DNA of 64,000 nt from Peromyscus leucopus (lineage: Eukaryota > Chordata > Mammalia > Rodentia > Cricetidae): the NCBI RefSeq assembly GCF_004664715.2, contig NC_051071.1:33090337-33154336 (forward strand), read 5' to 3'. Below are positions 48,139-62,020 of the stretch, piece by piece; positions within the stretch are counted from its first letter, which is position 1, and each line of letters starts with the position of its first letter. A program made the position numbers and the translations under genes. The notes beneath the pieces are model-generated. The model searched no databases, was not told the DNA's origin, and saw only the letters and a program-made list of their open reading frames with translations.

Positions 48139-49109
48139 TTTTTAGGCACCACCCAAGTATGGCTTTCATATCGAAGGACATAGAGAAAACTTTCATATTT
48201 TTTCAACAACAGTGTAGACAACAAGAAGGGAAACACACATTTTTATTTCACTAGAAATCAACAGTTACCCTTTGAGTTGTTGCTACTAATTCATTCCCAC
48301 TTACTACTGTCAAATTTTAAAACTCTGCCATTTATGTCACAGGGTGTGCCTGTGCCCATGTCAGCAATCATGTGTCTGTGATGATAACAGTAGGCACGGG
48401 CATCAGCTGGCTAGGTCGCTGCTGCAGATGAACCATCCCCACTGACTGCCTCCCAGGGTCTCCAGCATTTCATTCCAACCCACTGGCATTGCTAAAAAGA
48501 AAACAATGCTGCAGACTTGAGAAGTTAAACAAAAAAATCTTTCCTTTATTCTCAAACTTCAGAAATTCTCATGAAATCATTTCAGCATGCTTTACTGGGC
48601 TGTCCCAAACTCAGCCTGGGGGAGACGACCCGAGTCATTCCATTTCACATTTTAATATCAGCACATTTTGTCTGGCTGACAAAAAAGCAGACGTGTGTTT
48701 GTGATTTTCAACTGAGTCCAGGCCAGGAAGCAATGGGCTTAGCAATTCCAAGAGTGGCGAGGAGGCAGGCTTGTTTCTGCTGAGGGAGGGCAGGCAGGTA
48801 AAACTTGGCCCTCTGGAGGGCTGGATAGCATATCCAACAATCCTTCAAAGGTGCTAAGTGGTCACTAAGATAGACTCTTCTACTTAACGCTTGTCAGAAG
48901 GGTCTGAAGTCACAGAAGTCTTTCTGATTCAAAACTAAAGTGTCAGAGTCCTGTGTCCTTCCTCAGCATTGATGGCATATTTGATGTCATGGGAAACCTT
49001 TCTCTCCCATCAAATCCCATTGTAGCCCTGCACCCTTTAGGGGAGTAGTGCCCTTTTCCCATTTTATTTTCCAATGTCTCCTTTGTGCTCTGAAAGCAAC
49101 TGTAAGCTT

Positions 49110-49430
49110 ACACAAGCTGGCCATTGATGGGTCTTCATTCATATGCTGGCTGCGCCCCTTAGACATGTTGTGACCTTGAATATGATCTTTGCCCTTTCTT
49201 TTTTTGTTTTTCAAGACAGGGTTTCTCTGTGTCATTTTGGTGCTTCTCCTGGAACTCACTCTGTAGCCCAGGCTGGCCTCAAACTCACAGAGATCCGCCT
49301 GGCTCTGCCTCCTGAGTGCTGGGATTAAAGGTGTGCGCCACCACCGCCCAGTGATCTTTGTCCTTTCAACTCCAGTTTCTTCATCTGGCCAGTAGGATAG
49401 CAATGACCAATGCAGTGAGAAGTTACATGT
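49110..49430 (+). repeat. MIR-like remnant interrupted by B1
   Basis: The left part carries 'gccccttagacatgttgtgacc' and the right part 'tccagtttcttcatctggcc', together resembling MIR. The B1 at 49199-49351 sits between them. Confidence 0.45.
49199..49351 (-). mobile_element. B1 SINE, antisense, with target-site duplication
   Basis: 'tttttcaagacagggtttct', 'ctcctggaactcactctgta', 'gcctcaaactcacagagatc' and 'gctgggattaaaggtgtgcg'. Flanked by 16-bp repeats, 'tgatctttgccctttc' (49183-49198) and the same with one change, c to t (49352-49367). Confidence 0.94.
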
Positions 49431-49789
49431 ACTAACACCACACATGCATAAGGTGGCAGCACAGAGCCCATGTTGGCTAAATTCACACTGATTTAGTTTT
49501 ACATCCCTACCTTCTCCATGCACAGACTTTGGGACTCAGTGTTGAGCTGTACTTGCTAATTCTATTGTCTTTCAAGTGTAACTCCCGGACAACATTCCTG
49601 AAACATTTAAGTATCATAGCACATTGGTCGTGTCAATAGTTACTTAGGAGATATTTGGCAAACGAATGTAGACTTGGGCTGTCTGTATGGATTTCCTGTG
49701 CAGAGAGGTCAGGCCACTTTCAATTCAGGGCTAGGAACTAAGACAGTGAGAGGAGAACAACAAGAATTTATTTTGTTTTTCAAAAATAT

Positions 49790-49966
49790 TTTAATTTAAC
49801 TTCTTTATTTATGTGTATGTATGTGTACCTGTGTATATATGTGCACAAGAAGAGGGCATCAGATCTCCTGGAGCTGATTGTGAACTGTCAGACATGAGTG
49901 CTGGGACCTGAACTCTGGCTGTCTACAAGAGCAGAGAACTCTTAACTGCTAGACCATCAATCCAGC
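49790..49966 (-). mobile_element. B3-type SINE, antisense (diverged)
   Basis: Contains 'gcacaagaagagggcatcag', 'gatctcctggagctgattgt', 'gagtgctgggacctgaactc' and 'ttaactgctagaccatcaat'. No clear target-site duplication. Confidence 0.7.
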
Positions 49967-52900
49967 ACCAAAGCCAGAGTTTTAAGGGCTCCGATTTGGA
50001 ATCCTCACATTTCATTGCTCAAGTACAAAAAAAAAAAAATCATGATTTAGAGACTAACCATTTTGAAAGACTAAAGCTGAGGTTGAATTTTGCAAAAAGA
50101 AACGATGCCTCCCATCTAAGACTTCTTAGGGTGGGTAGGGCTTCTGTCTCACATTGATGTATACAATTCCCAGACATCCAAACTCCATATGGAAAGCACA
50201 CTGCTTAGCTAAAAGAGTCCAAGTCAGCATTCCAGAGACATTTTACAAGGAAGCTAAAGTCTTTGGAAATAAAGAGCAGTAAAAGAAGGTCGGGTTCACA
50301 TTCCACAGCAGTCCGCAGGGGCCTGTGCTTCTGACCCTTAGATGGTGTCGACAAGGAGAAGAACGGCTATTCTGACAGAATTAAATGTTGCATAGGCTTC
50401 CTGGCAGCAGGACACAATGGCTGACTGTATCCACCCACCTGACAAAACTGTACAGGCACCAGCTGCCGGGGCTGACATTCTGTGTACGAGTTTTTGGTGA
50501 AGCCCAGGGATGCAGGAAAGAAAAGGTACCACTTGGTATCCAGTGGGCAAAGACTCAGCATCAAGTGGCTGGTGCTTGTGCACATTCATTGATATCACTC
50601 ATGGGCTAAATATCATATGTGCCTCAAATTCCCACCACTGTTTAATCCATTGCTTAAAGCTCCCTTTTCCATTCAGTGACAGTGCTGTGGCTCAATTCAT
50701 AAAATGAAATGAGACTTTGGGATTACACTCTATTGCCTTTGGGAAGATAGAGAACTTTCTGATGAAGAGATAAGGGGGGCAGAGACAAAACAAACATCAG
50801 GAACTGAGAACAGGGAAGCTAACCCAGGGTAGGCATAGCTCTGATATCTTCTCTGACTCCCCTCTTCCTCTTCTGATTATGTTAAGACTATTATGAAGGT
50901 GCAGGGAGACTCCTGGACTTACCTACTCCAGGATTCACTTGGCCTGACCTCCTCCTTGGCGTGGGCCTGGAGTCAATCAATGTTAACCAGGACCCACCCT
51001 GCCTGCATGGCAGTCCCAACTTTACCTTATAGTGGCTGTGTGATTCTGGAGTTATTCCAGCCTATACTTTTCCTCTAACTAAATAGATATGGAAATAGCA
51101 TCATCTTCACAGGGACACTGAGAGTGTGCAGGAGTACTCCTGATCTGTGGCAAATGCATTCCAAGATTACCCATGGATGTCTGAAAGCATGGATACTAGC
51201 ACTGGTTTCTGTATATATCTTTTCCATCTATATGCACACCTGTGACTAAACATAATTTATAAATTAGGAACAATAAAGGGCTATTAATATAGCAACAATG
51301 TCCTCAAAAATTGTGTAGCTATGATTTATCTCTCTAAAAATAACTCATTTTGTTCAGCCTTCTTGTAATATGATATCATCCAGTGTCTATATGATGAGAA
51401 AAAGTGAGATGAATGATACTTGCATTGTGACAGTGTTAGAGTACCATGCAGGGTCACTTGACACAAGCAGTGTTATAGCGAGACCATCTGATAACCGACG
51501 CCATCATGAAATGAATATGTGTGATGTCACTATGTAATTCAGAGAAGAGTGCATTTTAAAACTTATGATTGCAGGAGCCAGAGGTTGTGTATGACTACAT
51601 TTAAAAAAGTGTTTTCTGGACACAACAGAGAAGTTGACCATATGAACTCATAGCCATTGTGGCAGCATAAACAAGACCTGTTTAAGCTCAAGTCAGGCAA
51701 GATCTCAGCATGGAGGGAGTAAGGGGTCGCACACCCTATCCCTTGCTGAGGAGCTATTGGCAGTTGAAAGCTGCTGGGGACAGTGAGTTGGTTTTAAGGG
51801 TGTGGTCCCTGGTAAGTCAACCACATTCTAGTATTTGCCCTAAGCCACAATTCCAGGACACAGCGGTGCTGGACAGGTAAATAGCACCAGCCAGAATGCT
51901 GGACCTTCTGTATGGCATGAACTCAACTTATGCTTGCTGAAGGAAAACACACAACTTGAAATAAATATGTCATAACAAACAGGAATTACATAAACCCAAC
52001 CCCCATTCTTCTTCCACATGCTGATGAAGAACAATGTAATTTTCAGTATTTTTCATAGATGAACTTGCTTCTGTTAGGAGCTTCTGAGAGACACACATAT
52101 GCACACGCCCTGATTTCTGTCTTCCAGGCAACCCTGGGACTAAATTTGTTCACTTGTCTCCCAACTTGTCCAAGATCCCAAAGATTAAAAGACAAGAAAA
52201 CAAGACAATGAAGGTACACTCTGCAGTTCATTTGCTGTTATTTCCTCAAGTTTTTGGAAACCTTCAGTATTCTTTGCATCATCTGCATTTGAATGATGGC
52301 TAGGACATACCTTGCTGCTTTAATAATAGTTCTTTAAAATTCTCCTCTACCCACACCCACCCTGTTTCTTTTATTCCAAGGCTTTTGTTATCAGAATTTC
52401 ATTCTCTCCAGTGGGAACATTTTAGCAGCATAGGTTTATGGCTACCGTAAAGAAGAAAGTTTGAAAGGCAAAGCCAGACGTGATCTTCAGCTTTATAACA
52501 AACTCCTGTCAAAACATAACAAACCGCAGCCAGACATGAGCCACAGTGACAGAATGCAAGACCATAAAGATGATGGAGATCGGACAGGACAGGCACTTTA
52601 TAGAAACAAACACCTTCCTTGCAAGCAGATAGGGTGAGCAGAACACTGAAAAAACTCACTAGAAAAAAAAATGGTCAGAAGAAATAAGGACAAAAACATA
52701 AAATTCAAATGACAGTCCAGCCCAAGGAGATAAACCCAAGGCAGACAAAGAATCTAATTTTACTAAATCAAGCAGACATCTCCCCCGGACTTTAATTGAC
52801 CCAGTAAGCTGGATCCTGAGCAAACATAAAATTAAGCAGCAGTTACACCCAGTGAAGAAATGAACTGCCAGTGTACACGTATGTGTTGAAGTTCCACTCT

Positions 52901-55900
52901 CCTAAGACGTACCTTTGTTTTGTGTAGGAACTATGTGATCATCCATCCCTTTGGATGAAGCCACCAAGGACACAGAGCACAGCATAAGGTGAGAAGTATT
53001 CAATAGCCCTGAGAATTATCAATGGAAATTTTTGGAGCTGAAGTTGGATCCTGCACTGTACACAAACACCAGTTCAAGTTCCTGTAATGTCATGGGAAAG
53101 GAAGTATAACTAACTAATACATGCGGCTGGTGAGAATGCCAATCACAGCAAAACCTCTCCTATTAAGTAAAAACCATCTGAAATTAAAGAAGCATGGCTG
53201 CTTGTTGAAGTCCTTGGTGACCACAACTCATAGGTTTTGAGAGATCCTTCTTGCAGTCTCTCTACTGGGTATTTCCTCTACTGGATATTCTTTTTGGATA
53301 CTCTTTATTTTTTCTGGACAATGACTTCTTTTGACTACTAATGTGGTAACTACTTCCTCCATGGTCCCTTCTCATTCATACAGGCCAGACTGGCAAGGTT
53401 TACCTCTGTGAGTCTCTGTGAACATCTTACATTTCCTGCTGTGGTTCTCAAGCTTAGATTACATCTGGGGAGATGTTGAGATATGATACACAGATCTTGT
53501 CCCAAGTAGTATCTGGTTCAAGAGGGTTGGTGGTATGACCAGAGTCTGATGCTATAAGTAAGTGTCTCCAGTGCTTTGGGTTCAGGGCTTACAGGATAGT
53601 CAGTATCACTCTGCTTAGTTTGTATTGTCTTTAGGGCTTTTAAGTATGTTGGTTGATAATTATGAGCACTTGATCTGCCTTATTCATAGTTACCTTCATG
53701 GGGTTTATTTATCAGAGCATATCCAATGAATGTATATCTGTGCATCAGTATATATTTACCCATGTGAGTTATATATGGTGCACATGAGTACATGTATGTG
53801 CATATCTATGTGGATATACATAAACATGTACACACAGTTATTAAATGTACATGCCATGTTGTATTTGGCAGGCTACAGAGTCTGCTCAGCAGAGACAAGA
53901 CCACTGCTGATCACAGTCTGGAATGCTGGGTAAGTATCTGCAGCTTCAAGTTGATATCCATTGATAATTTGCTGGGAGAAGGGATGGGATCTCAGCAAAA
54001 AAAATAAACATAAAAAGGTCTGACTGTTAACAACAATAGGCGGCATGCTGACTGGCCTCATCCAGCCAGGAAGTCCTCAGGGCCCACCCTACTGAAGGTG
54101 TCAGGTGCACACACTGAGCAAGGGACTTGAGTCACCAGAACCTCCTGTGGTTAACACCTCTGTGGAGAGGATGAACATTTCTACTTTACACAGCAGGAGA
54201 TAGAGGGGGCATCACTGTGAGAGTGGTTGGGGAAGCAGTTCTAAAAGGTACTCTCCTTTCTAACATACCAAACTCCACCTAACAAGTTCTGCACTTTACC
54301 CAAGGCTCATTAGAGTGGGGTCTTCAGGTGATGAATGGGCTGGAGAGGGGGGATTTGCAGCAATCCAAGGAGGTAATTCTTGGAGTGACCAGGCCATTGT
54401 GAGCATGTATGAGTTGATGAGCAGGGTGATCATTTGTATAACTTCAGCTTCTTGAGATACGAACAGTATCTCACTGGCAGATAATATCAGTTGTCATGCA
54501 TGTGCTTTTATCCCCCAGAGCTCCCTCTTGGTTTTGCAAATTGCTCGTGAACATCTTTGATATTTTTTTCTTGGTTTCATGGGGGATTTGGAAGAGTTTT
54601 ATTCTTCTGTAAGAGAAGTTTGTGTTAAAGAAAAGTTAAAAAGGAAAAAATAAAAGTTAGCATGTAAAAACATGGAAAGCATGTTAAGACATATCACCAG
54701 TACTTTAAACATCATGGAAAATATTTTCAATGTATAATTTAAAATCTATAGTCAAGATTGTGTGTATCATGCATATATAAAATATATTATTTCTCTGACC
54801 AAATATTTATCAGGGTTAGAGTACAATTATTTGATCGACCTCTCTGGACCCTGGTTGTCCAAAAGTTTGAGGAGGGAAAGGGCCATATCTTTCCCAATCA
54901 ACATTACATCTTAAATGTTCAAAGAAGTACCTGGCACTGTGACCAAATAATTAATATATTCATTTCTCACACTGACTTCCTCACATTGGAAGATTGAGTG
55001 GGCTTGGAGACAAAATGGTCAGAGAAGGTTCTGGAAAAGGGACCTATCCCATGGAGACTCAAGCAAGAGAAATTAGATAAGAGGTAAGTTCAGAGCAGCT
55101 GGAATTACAAGATTCAGACCACTTAGAGGAGAATCAATAGCAAGTTAAGATGAGTACAAAGGAGGCAAGTTGAGAAAAATAAGGAGCATGTGTCCATGGC
55201 AACACTGTATGGCTAAGAAGTAGGGTTTCCTGACTCTGTAGGGTTCTTCCCTGTCCCTCTGGCTGCATTCTCTTCATGTGGGGAAATAGTGAGGGGAAAG
55301 ACTGGCGGAATCTTATCAGAGAGTTTAATGCTTTAAGAAAAAATGGGCGTGTGGGGAATGGCCCTTTCTTTATTTTATTATTCTTGCATACAAGCTCTAC
55401 AGGGAATGTTTGCACTGCCTGGTTTCCCCAGGCAGCAAAAATCAGGTTGTAGTAGTGGCTCAGTGTTTGGCTGCCTATTCTATGATTCAGTGTTGGGAAA
55501 GGACTTAGTCTGCTTTTCCAGTAACTGCTTATAACATAATTATACATAGTATCTTTTATATTTATTGTCTTCATTGTCTTATTTTTTAATTGGTTTGGAT
55601 CCTATGGATTGAAAAAATTGCCCCAGAATTATTGGGAATCTGAATTTACTACCAAATAATTCTGAGGGATCAAAGAAATTTTAACTTGTTCTATTCCACA
55701 AATACTTTTTACAGTCCTACTGTGTGTATAGAATGATCCAATGTTTCAGAGTGACTATAGCATCAATCAAGAGAAGATTTTAAGGGCAGAATGGGGTACA
55801 CACATAATATTCTATACCCAAGACAGGGGGGCATCTGTGTGTTGAAGATAAGAACTTTGCTCTGGTATTGATCTTGGTCTCAGTCTTCAGAACAAGGCAT

Positions 55901-55978
55901 ATCCTCAGACATCATGATTGGATGGCTGCCTAGATGAATAGATGGATGGAAAGATGGGTGAATCCTTTAGGACACAGT

Positions 55979-56340
55979 ATGGTGGTTTTTAATGAGAATG
56001 GCCCCCATAATCTGAGATGTTTGAATGTGTGGTCCCTAGTTGGTGGAACTGTTTGAGAAGGATTAAGAGGCATAGCCTTGCTGGAAGAGGTGTGCCATTG
56101 GGTTAGACTTTGAAGATACAAAAGTCTATGCCACTCCAGTTGGCTGTCTCTGTCTAGTGGTTGTTTTCTCAACATTTGAGCTCTCAGCTACTGCTCCAGT
56201 GCCATGCTTGCCTGCCTGCTAACATGTTCCTTGCTATGATGGTCATGGACTCACCCTCTGAAACAGTAAGCCCCCTCTAAAATGCTTTCTTTTGTAAGCT
56301 GCCTTGATCATGGTGTCTCTTTACAGAGGGTGAATTAGAG
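55979..56340 (+). mobile_element. ORR1-type MaLR LTR, sense
   Basis: 'aatgagaatggcccccataa', 'ggtgtgccattgggttagac', 'ctctgaaacagtaagccccc' and 'cttgatcatggtgtctcttt' follow the ORR1 LTR in order. Confidence 0.7.
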
Positions 56341-56518
56341 GAATAATTAAGGCATGTAGGAAGATGTGTATTTAGAAGAGCATAATAATCCTCCTTGTCT
56401 TAAGTGAGAATAGCAGTGGAATAGAGAGGACTTAAGCTTTCACAGTCATATTCCTAAATAAGTTATGAAAATTTGAAGGATTTCCAAGATAATATCCTAA
56501 GGATTTTCCTAGATTACT

Positions 56519-56915
56519 GTTCTAGTTTGACCTCTGTTACAGTGGTGAAACATTCCAACAAAAAGAAGCTTGAGGGGAGAAAAGAGTTTATTCTATTTAT
56601 ACTTGAAGATCACATTCCACCACTGAGAATGTCAGGGCAGGAACTCAAGAAAGGAACTTGAAGCAGAAACCATGGGAAAATACTGCCTACTCCCGAGCCT
56701 GTGTTCAGTTAGCTTTCTTATAAAACCCAGGGCCACTGACCTAGGTATCACACAGCCCTTGATGAGATGGGACCTTCCCATCAATCATCAGTCAAGACAG
56801 TCCATCACATACATGGTCACAAGCCAAACTGGCCTTGGCAACTCCTTGGTTGTGGTTCCCTCTTCCCAGGTAGCTCTAGGTTGGGTCAAATCGACAACAA
56901 TAACTCACCAGGATA
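56519..56915 (-). mobile_element. MaLR-type LTR (MT-like), antisense, with AATAAA
   Basis: 'ttctagtttgacctctgtta', 'gtcagggcaggaactcaaga', 'tcttataaaacccagggcca' and 'caaatcgacaacaataactc'. On the minus strand 56592-56587 reads AATAAA. Confidence 0.7.
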
Positions 56916-57924
56916 ATTATTAATCTCACGTTAACATTAAAGAAAAGAGGTTTTGAAGTAAAGACAAATGACATAACTAGGCAGGTTGATTACAAATCTA
57001 CTCAAAGAGCCTCGTGCTCCATTTTCCCATGAAACTTCTTAGCTCAGAGAGTCAGTGTAACCATACAACCACTGCTGGTGGCAGAGAGAGCTACTTGGGT
57101 TTTCTTGAATAGGCCAGGCCATACTTCGATAACCAATAGCAGAGGTGTATTTAGAAACAGAGGATCCACAAATTGAACTACACCTTCCTAGAGATAACAA
57201 TAAAATGAAAACTGTGCAATGTCTGGTGCCTAGGAAACTTTCATTAACTATTGGTTAAATGAGGTACATGAAACAGATACATGTTTTTAAAAAGAAACAC
57301 AAGTTTGTTACAGGTCATGGGTAGCACAGTGGTTAGAGTCATGGGACCCAGTGGTGCCAACATTTCCCTTCAGCATCCAAACTCTTCGGACTTGTCAGAA
57401 GGCCTCGGGAATTAAGAACAAGATGTCTATAACAACCACTACTGGCCAGATTCATGTGGAGTTCAATCATTCATCGAAGACAGAAACTATTAATTGGTTT
57501 GAAGCAGGCAGGAATAGAAATAGATTGAAATGTGCCAGAATTTACATTTCTAAATTTTTTTTAACAGTCTAGTTGTGTTTAATCTTCTCTGTCAATATTC
57601 ATACCTAGTCATGATGAAAGTTAGAAGGAATTTTATGATCCTGGTATGGAGTAGGAGCATTTGTTAGTGAAGAAAAAAAATCAATCTCTGGTAATTTTGG
57701 AGACTCAAAATTATACCAAAATATTGACATATAATTCCCACTGTCCCAAAGTATGTGATGTTCTATAATGATGAGTTTTGATTAACTAAAGAACTGTCAG
57801 TAACTGACTTCATTATGTTTATTTTTCTGTACCCATCTATGCACACTTAACCAGCCCCAACCATTACTACTGCTATATTCTAAAGCCAAATCTATGAACA
57901 GAATTCAAGATCCAAGAAGAACTG

Positions 57925-58020
57925 CCTTTGTTTACTTGTTCACCCCTGAATCTCCCCTGTCATCTTGTTTCTGGCACAGAATTGGAACTCCATAAATATT
58001 TGCTGAATAATAAATAAATG
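57925..58020 (+). repeat. L2 3'-end remnant
   Basis: 'ctggcacagaattggaactc' followed by 'cataaatatttgctgaataa' is typical of the L2 tail. Confidence 0.5.
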
Positions 58021-58612
58021 ATGATAGTAATGAATACATCTCATGAAGAGTAACTGGGGAAAAGATGAGGAAGAAATAAGATATTCTAAGTTAAAAAGAC
58101 AAATTATTCTGCAAAGATACACCTTTAATTGCTTAAAATAAATTACTATCAGGGAGCTGCTAATGTAAATGATACTAAGAGGTTGCTGAAGAAGGAAATA
58201 GGGTGGCCAAGGAATCAGTGTGCAACATACATGCTTTGAAAGTTGCTTAAAGCATTATGTATATTTTATAGGGACTTAATACCTACCTCCAATTCACCTC
58301 TGCCACTATCAGAATTTCCAGTATGCATCTGTAAAATATTATGGTCCAGTCCCACAGAGAAAATAATTTCATACTATACTAAACTAAACTACCAAGTTTC
58401 TGCACTTTATACAGAGTTTTTCTTCTAACTAGCAGTGTAACAGCAACACCAGCTTACAGTTCATTGCCACCCCGTTACACTCCTTCCTGCTTGTTTTAGC
58501 TTCACAGATGCACCAATATCTCCAGTGAAATTAAAAATGATGTTCATAAAGAAGATTTTGTTTGGTGAATAGACTTTAGCTGCTCTCATGAACACATAAA
58601 AGGTAATCATCT

Positions 58613-58805
58613 AAGGGCCTGGTGAGTTGGCTCAGTGGGTAAAGGTGCTTGCCACCAAGCCTGACGACCTGAGTTCAATCCCTGAGACCCTCACGGCAGA
58701 AAGAGAGAACTAATTCATGGAAGTTGTCTTCTGGCTTCCACGATCATGCAGTGGCACATCTGCATATACACATACAAACACATGCACACAAGTAAATAAA
58801 CATAA
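58613..58805 (+). mobile_element. B3 SINE, sense
   Basis: 'ggtgagttggctcagtgggt', 'aaaggtgcttgccaccaagc', 'ctgacgacctgagttcaatc' and a CA/A-rich tail match the B3 consensus closely. Confidence 0.85.
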
Positions 58806-59573
58806 CAACATTTCCCTACAAAGAAATTTGTGAGCTCGTAAGTTGATATGCTTCAGTGGATATCAGGAGCCATTTCTACTGTCTATATGCATCATATGAT
58901 GTCATGTTATAAGCCTCAGGTACAGAGTATAAAACTGATTTTAATGTATGTAAATGAATAAATGAAAATAATGTTAGCAACTGACAGCATTTCCTGGTAT
59001 GTGCCATTCATTGGATTTAGTGTTGTGGTCAATCTGTCTCCTCCAATATTCTCAGCGATTTCACCCAGAAGATGTTATTATACAAATTTTATGAGAAAAG
59101 TGAGTCTTAAAGATACATATGAACATTAGATTCCAAAATGATGCAGTCAATTCATCACACATCTTGAGCTACCTCTTCTGTTGTGCAGGTAAGATTGTCA
59201 TGAAACGTTTGCATTTTGGCTGACCTATGAGCACACTGGAACCTCTCCCCTCCAATGTGATCATTTGTCATCAGCAGTAAGCAGTAAAAGTGCTGCTAGA
59301 TTCATACCCTTTTGTGAATTAAGGCTACAAAAGGCAACTGGTTACTACTTAAATATTGAAGAGTTTACTTCTCAGGGTAGCATTTCAAGGACAAACAAGC
59401 CTTTCTTTGGGATGGTTCAAAGAATAAACCACATTTACCCAGCTGTGGGAAGCATCTTCCTGTGGCTCCCATGGTCTTCACTCCTTGCAAGGATCTTTCA
59501 CACCTGGCCCCACCATTTCCTTTTTATTTTCATTCTTAATCATCTTTTTATTCATACATATGTATGCACAATA

Positions 59574-59576
59574 TGT

Positions 59577-59638
<62 letters not shown>
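59574..59638. repeat. (GT)n microsatellite, ~65 bp
   Basis: One interruption (gtttg) near the start, then uninterrupted GT. It forms the CA tail of the adjoining antisense SINE. Confidence 0.97.
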
Positions 59639-59639
<1 letters not shown>

Positions 59640-59641
<2 letters not shown>

Positions 59642-59912
59642 GGCCTGAGGTTGACATTAAGTGTCTTCTTCAGTCACTCTCCACTTTCTATATCGAGGCA
59701 GGGTCTCTCATTTGATCCCAGACTCCCTAAGTTGGCTAGTCTAGCTGGACACTCTGCTCCAGGGATCCCTATCTCTGCTCCTTGAACACTGGGATTATAG
59801 GTTGGCCACTGCACCCACTAGGTATGTACACAGTGCTAGAGATCAAAGTCTTGTCCTCACTGTTGCACAGCAAATGGTATAGCACCTAGGCCATCTTCCC
59901 AGACTCCTCTGT
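59640..59912 (-). mobile_element. Composite tRNA/B1-type SINE (B4-like), antisense
   Basis: 'ggcctgaggttgacattaag', 'tcgaggcagggtctctcatt', 'cactgggattataggttggc' and 'ctaggccatcttcccagact' give a reversed composite SINE whose tail is the GT array to its left. Confidence 0.7.
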
Positions 59913-60059
59913 CCTACAGTTTCTCTTTGTGCTGCCGTGCTTCTCTCTGTGCCTCTTCAGCCTTCCTCACATCTGAGGATGACATGCACTCTTGGTTTTT
60001 GCAGCACAGAACTTTTTCAAGGTCCACTGTGCTCTCTAGATCTCTCTTGCTTCTGAGTT

Positions 60060-60200
60060 TTAGTTACTGATGTTTTCTCTACGTGGAATGTTAATTCTCC
60101 CTTTAAACCTCTCAGAGGAATTTGGAGAGCACCTCCCTTAGCAGTTTCTTCCATTCTTTTTGTTCAGTAGAACCAGTCTGCATCGAGCTGTTTATCTTTT
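60060..60200 (+). repeat. Possible L2-like remnant
   Basis: 'ctacgtggaatgttaattct' and 'ggagagcacctcccttagca' recall L2. Weak. Confidence 0.3.
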
Positions 60201-62020
60201 GGTGCACTCCAGAAGATCACAGGCTGGCTGAACTACACCTCTGATTCACTACATTATCCTTACAGTATCAGGGACAGAATGCACTGGATTCATATTTGCT
60301 ATATGAATGAGGGGCACTTTGCGGCCTGCTGGGAACTCACCTATGAGGACAGCAGCTTGCCAAAAGGGCAGACCACAAAAGCAGTCCTGCACATAGTGCA
60401 GTGTTCTGACTCCTAGGAAGAGATTTTTTAAGGGAAGCAGTTTGAGCTTCACAGAAAATACCTACAAACTTAAGCAAAGTCTGAAAATTCACTTCTTTTG
60501 ATAGGAAGGGAGTCTTGACCATGGCATTTGTTTAAACTACAGAATCCACCACTGTAAAATGTCCTAAAGATCCTTGGGGCAGTCAATCAGTCCTACTGCC
60601 CACCACATATACATGGAACCCCATTCCCTTTCAGTCTGAGAACTGTAAAATATCCTTGTGGGAAGACTTTGGAGACAGACAATTCTTTCTCAAACTCTTG
60701 TTTGTGAAGGGATGGGAAACTGGAATCCTGAAAGTCTACTTGGTAGCACACTGTAGATGCAGACTAAGTTTGTGTGCATTGTAGTATTTTATCGACATCT
60801 TAACCCCATGAGGTTGGACTATGACTAACTCATTTGTGTAAAAGAGAGAGCTGGCAAGCACGTTTTAGAAGTAACTAATATAAAGTCTTACACTACTGGA
60901 GAAGCTGGTGTTTTTTCTTTACCCGGTGTGCTCAAACACCTCATTACCATCAAAATATATATATGTATATGTCTCAGATTTTCTATGTCTCACTGGCTAC
61001 ACACTTCAGTTCCATACACTTGAAAACCAGCCAGGATCCCAGGGAGAAAACAGGCAGGTGCAACCCCCACCCCTATTTCTGGGAGTCAACTCTCACAGCT
61101 TCTCTTTTATCTCACATCATTACCAATATCTTACATTTACTGGTACAAAACCTTCCTAGAGAAAGAAAATGAGGCTACTTATGAAAAGATTCCTGGCCCA
61201 AGTTCACACAAACACTAAGTGGCAAACAAGAAAATTCCTTAATCTCACTGCATATCTGTTTCCTCATTTAAAAAAGAAAATTGTGACGGTCCGACCACAA
61301 GTAGCAGGTAATACCATCATAAGAGTGACTCTCGGTGAAGGACCACTTCTCTTGTTTTGGAAATAAAAGCCTCAGTAGACATTCTCCACTGTGAAGGCAT
61401 GTTGGTACCTGGAGGGGAATGGTACAGAAAACAGACCTATCTGGATGGCTATAAAGGGAGACCCAGACTATAGGTGGACTAGTCTGCAGACACTCAGAAT
61501 CTAACACAGGGAGTTGTATCTCAGTTCTGCACAAGGCAGCAGCTGCTGCTATTTAAGGAATTCTCCTGGGAGGATGCCTGGAGCGCCCTCTCTCTACACC
61601 TCCTTCCATGATACTGCATATTCATAGCCAAAGCTTCTTGACTGTGAGGCACTAATCATGAGTCACTTTGGAAGGTCAGAGATGGAAATATTATTCCCTC
61701 CAGTGTCATCCCTATTATGTCCATAATTCCATTTTCCCTTCTGTACATTTGAGTTTAATGTGCAAGGAAAGTAAAAAAAAAATATTTGAAGACATTAGAA
61801 ATATATGGGTGGTTTGTGCCACGAGAAGCAGTGTGCTTCTGTTCTCCAGGACAAGAACACACGACGATGTTAACAGTAGACTTGCCCTGTCTACCCTTCT
61901 GTATAACTGTCTGTTCTAGATCATGGAGATCCTAGTTTGCTTTATAGAAGGGCGGAAAGGAGAGATAACACTCATATATCACTGTGATCATGGCGATCGT
62001 CCTGTTAATCAACTATTCTG

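Noticed and set aside
48987..49523. 178-codon minus-strand frame, the longest in the window
   Set aside because: It runs through the antisense B1 and the MIR-like remnant. The middle is the translated B1 and the ends resemble no protein I know.
55134..55574. 146-codon minus-strand frame
   Set aside because: No recognisable domain, no splice or promoter context, and composition like surrounding intron.
59265..59785. Frames rich in Cys-Val repeats
   Set aside because: They are translations of the GT microsatellite and the adjoining SINE.
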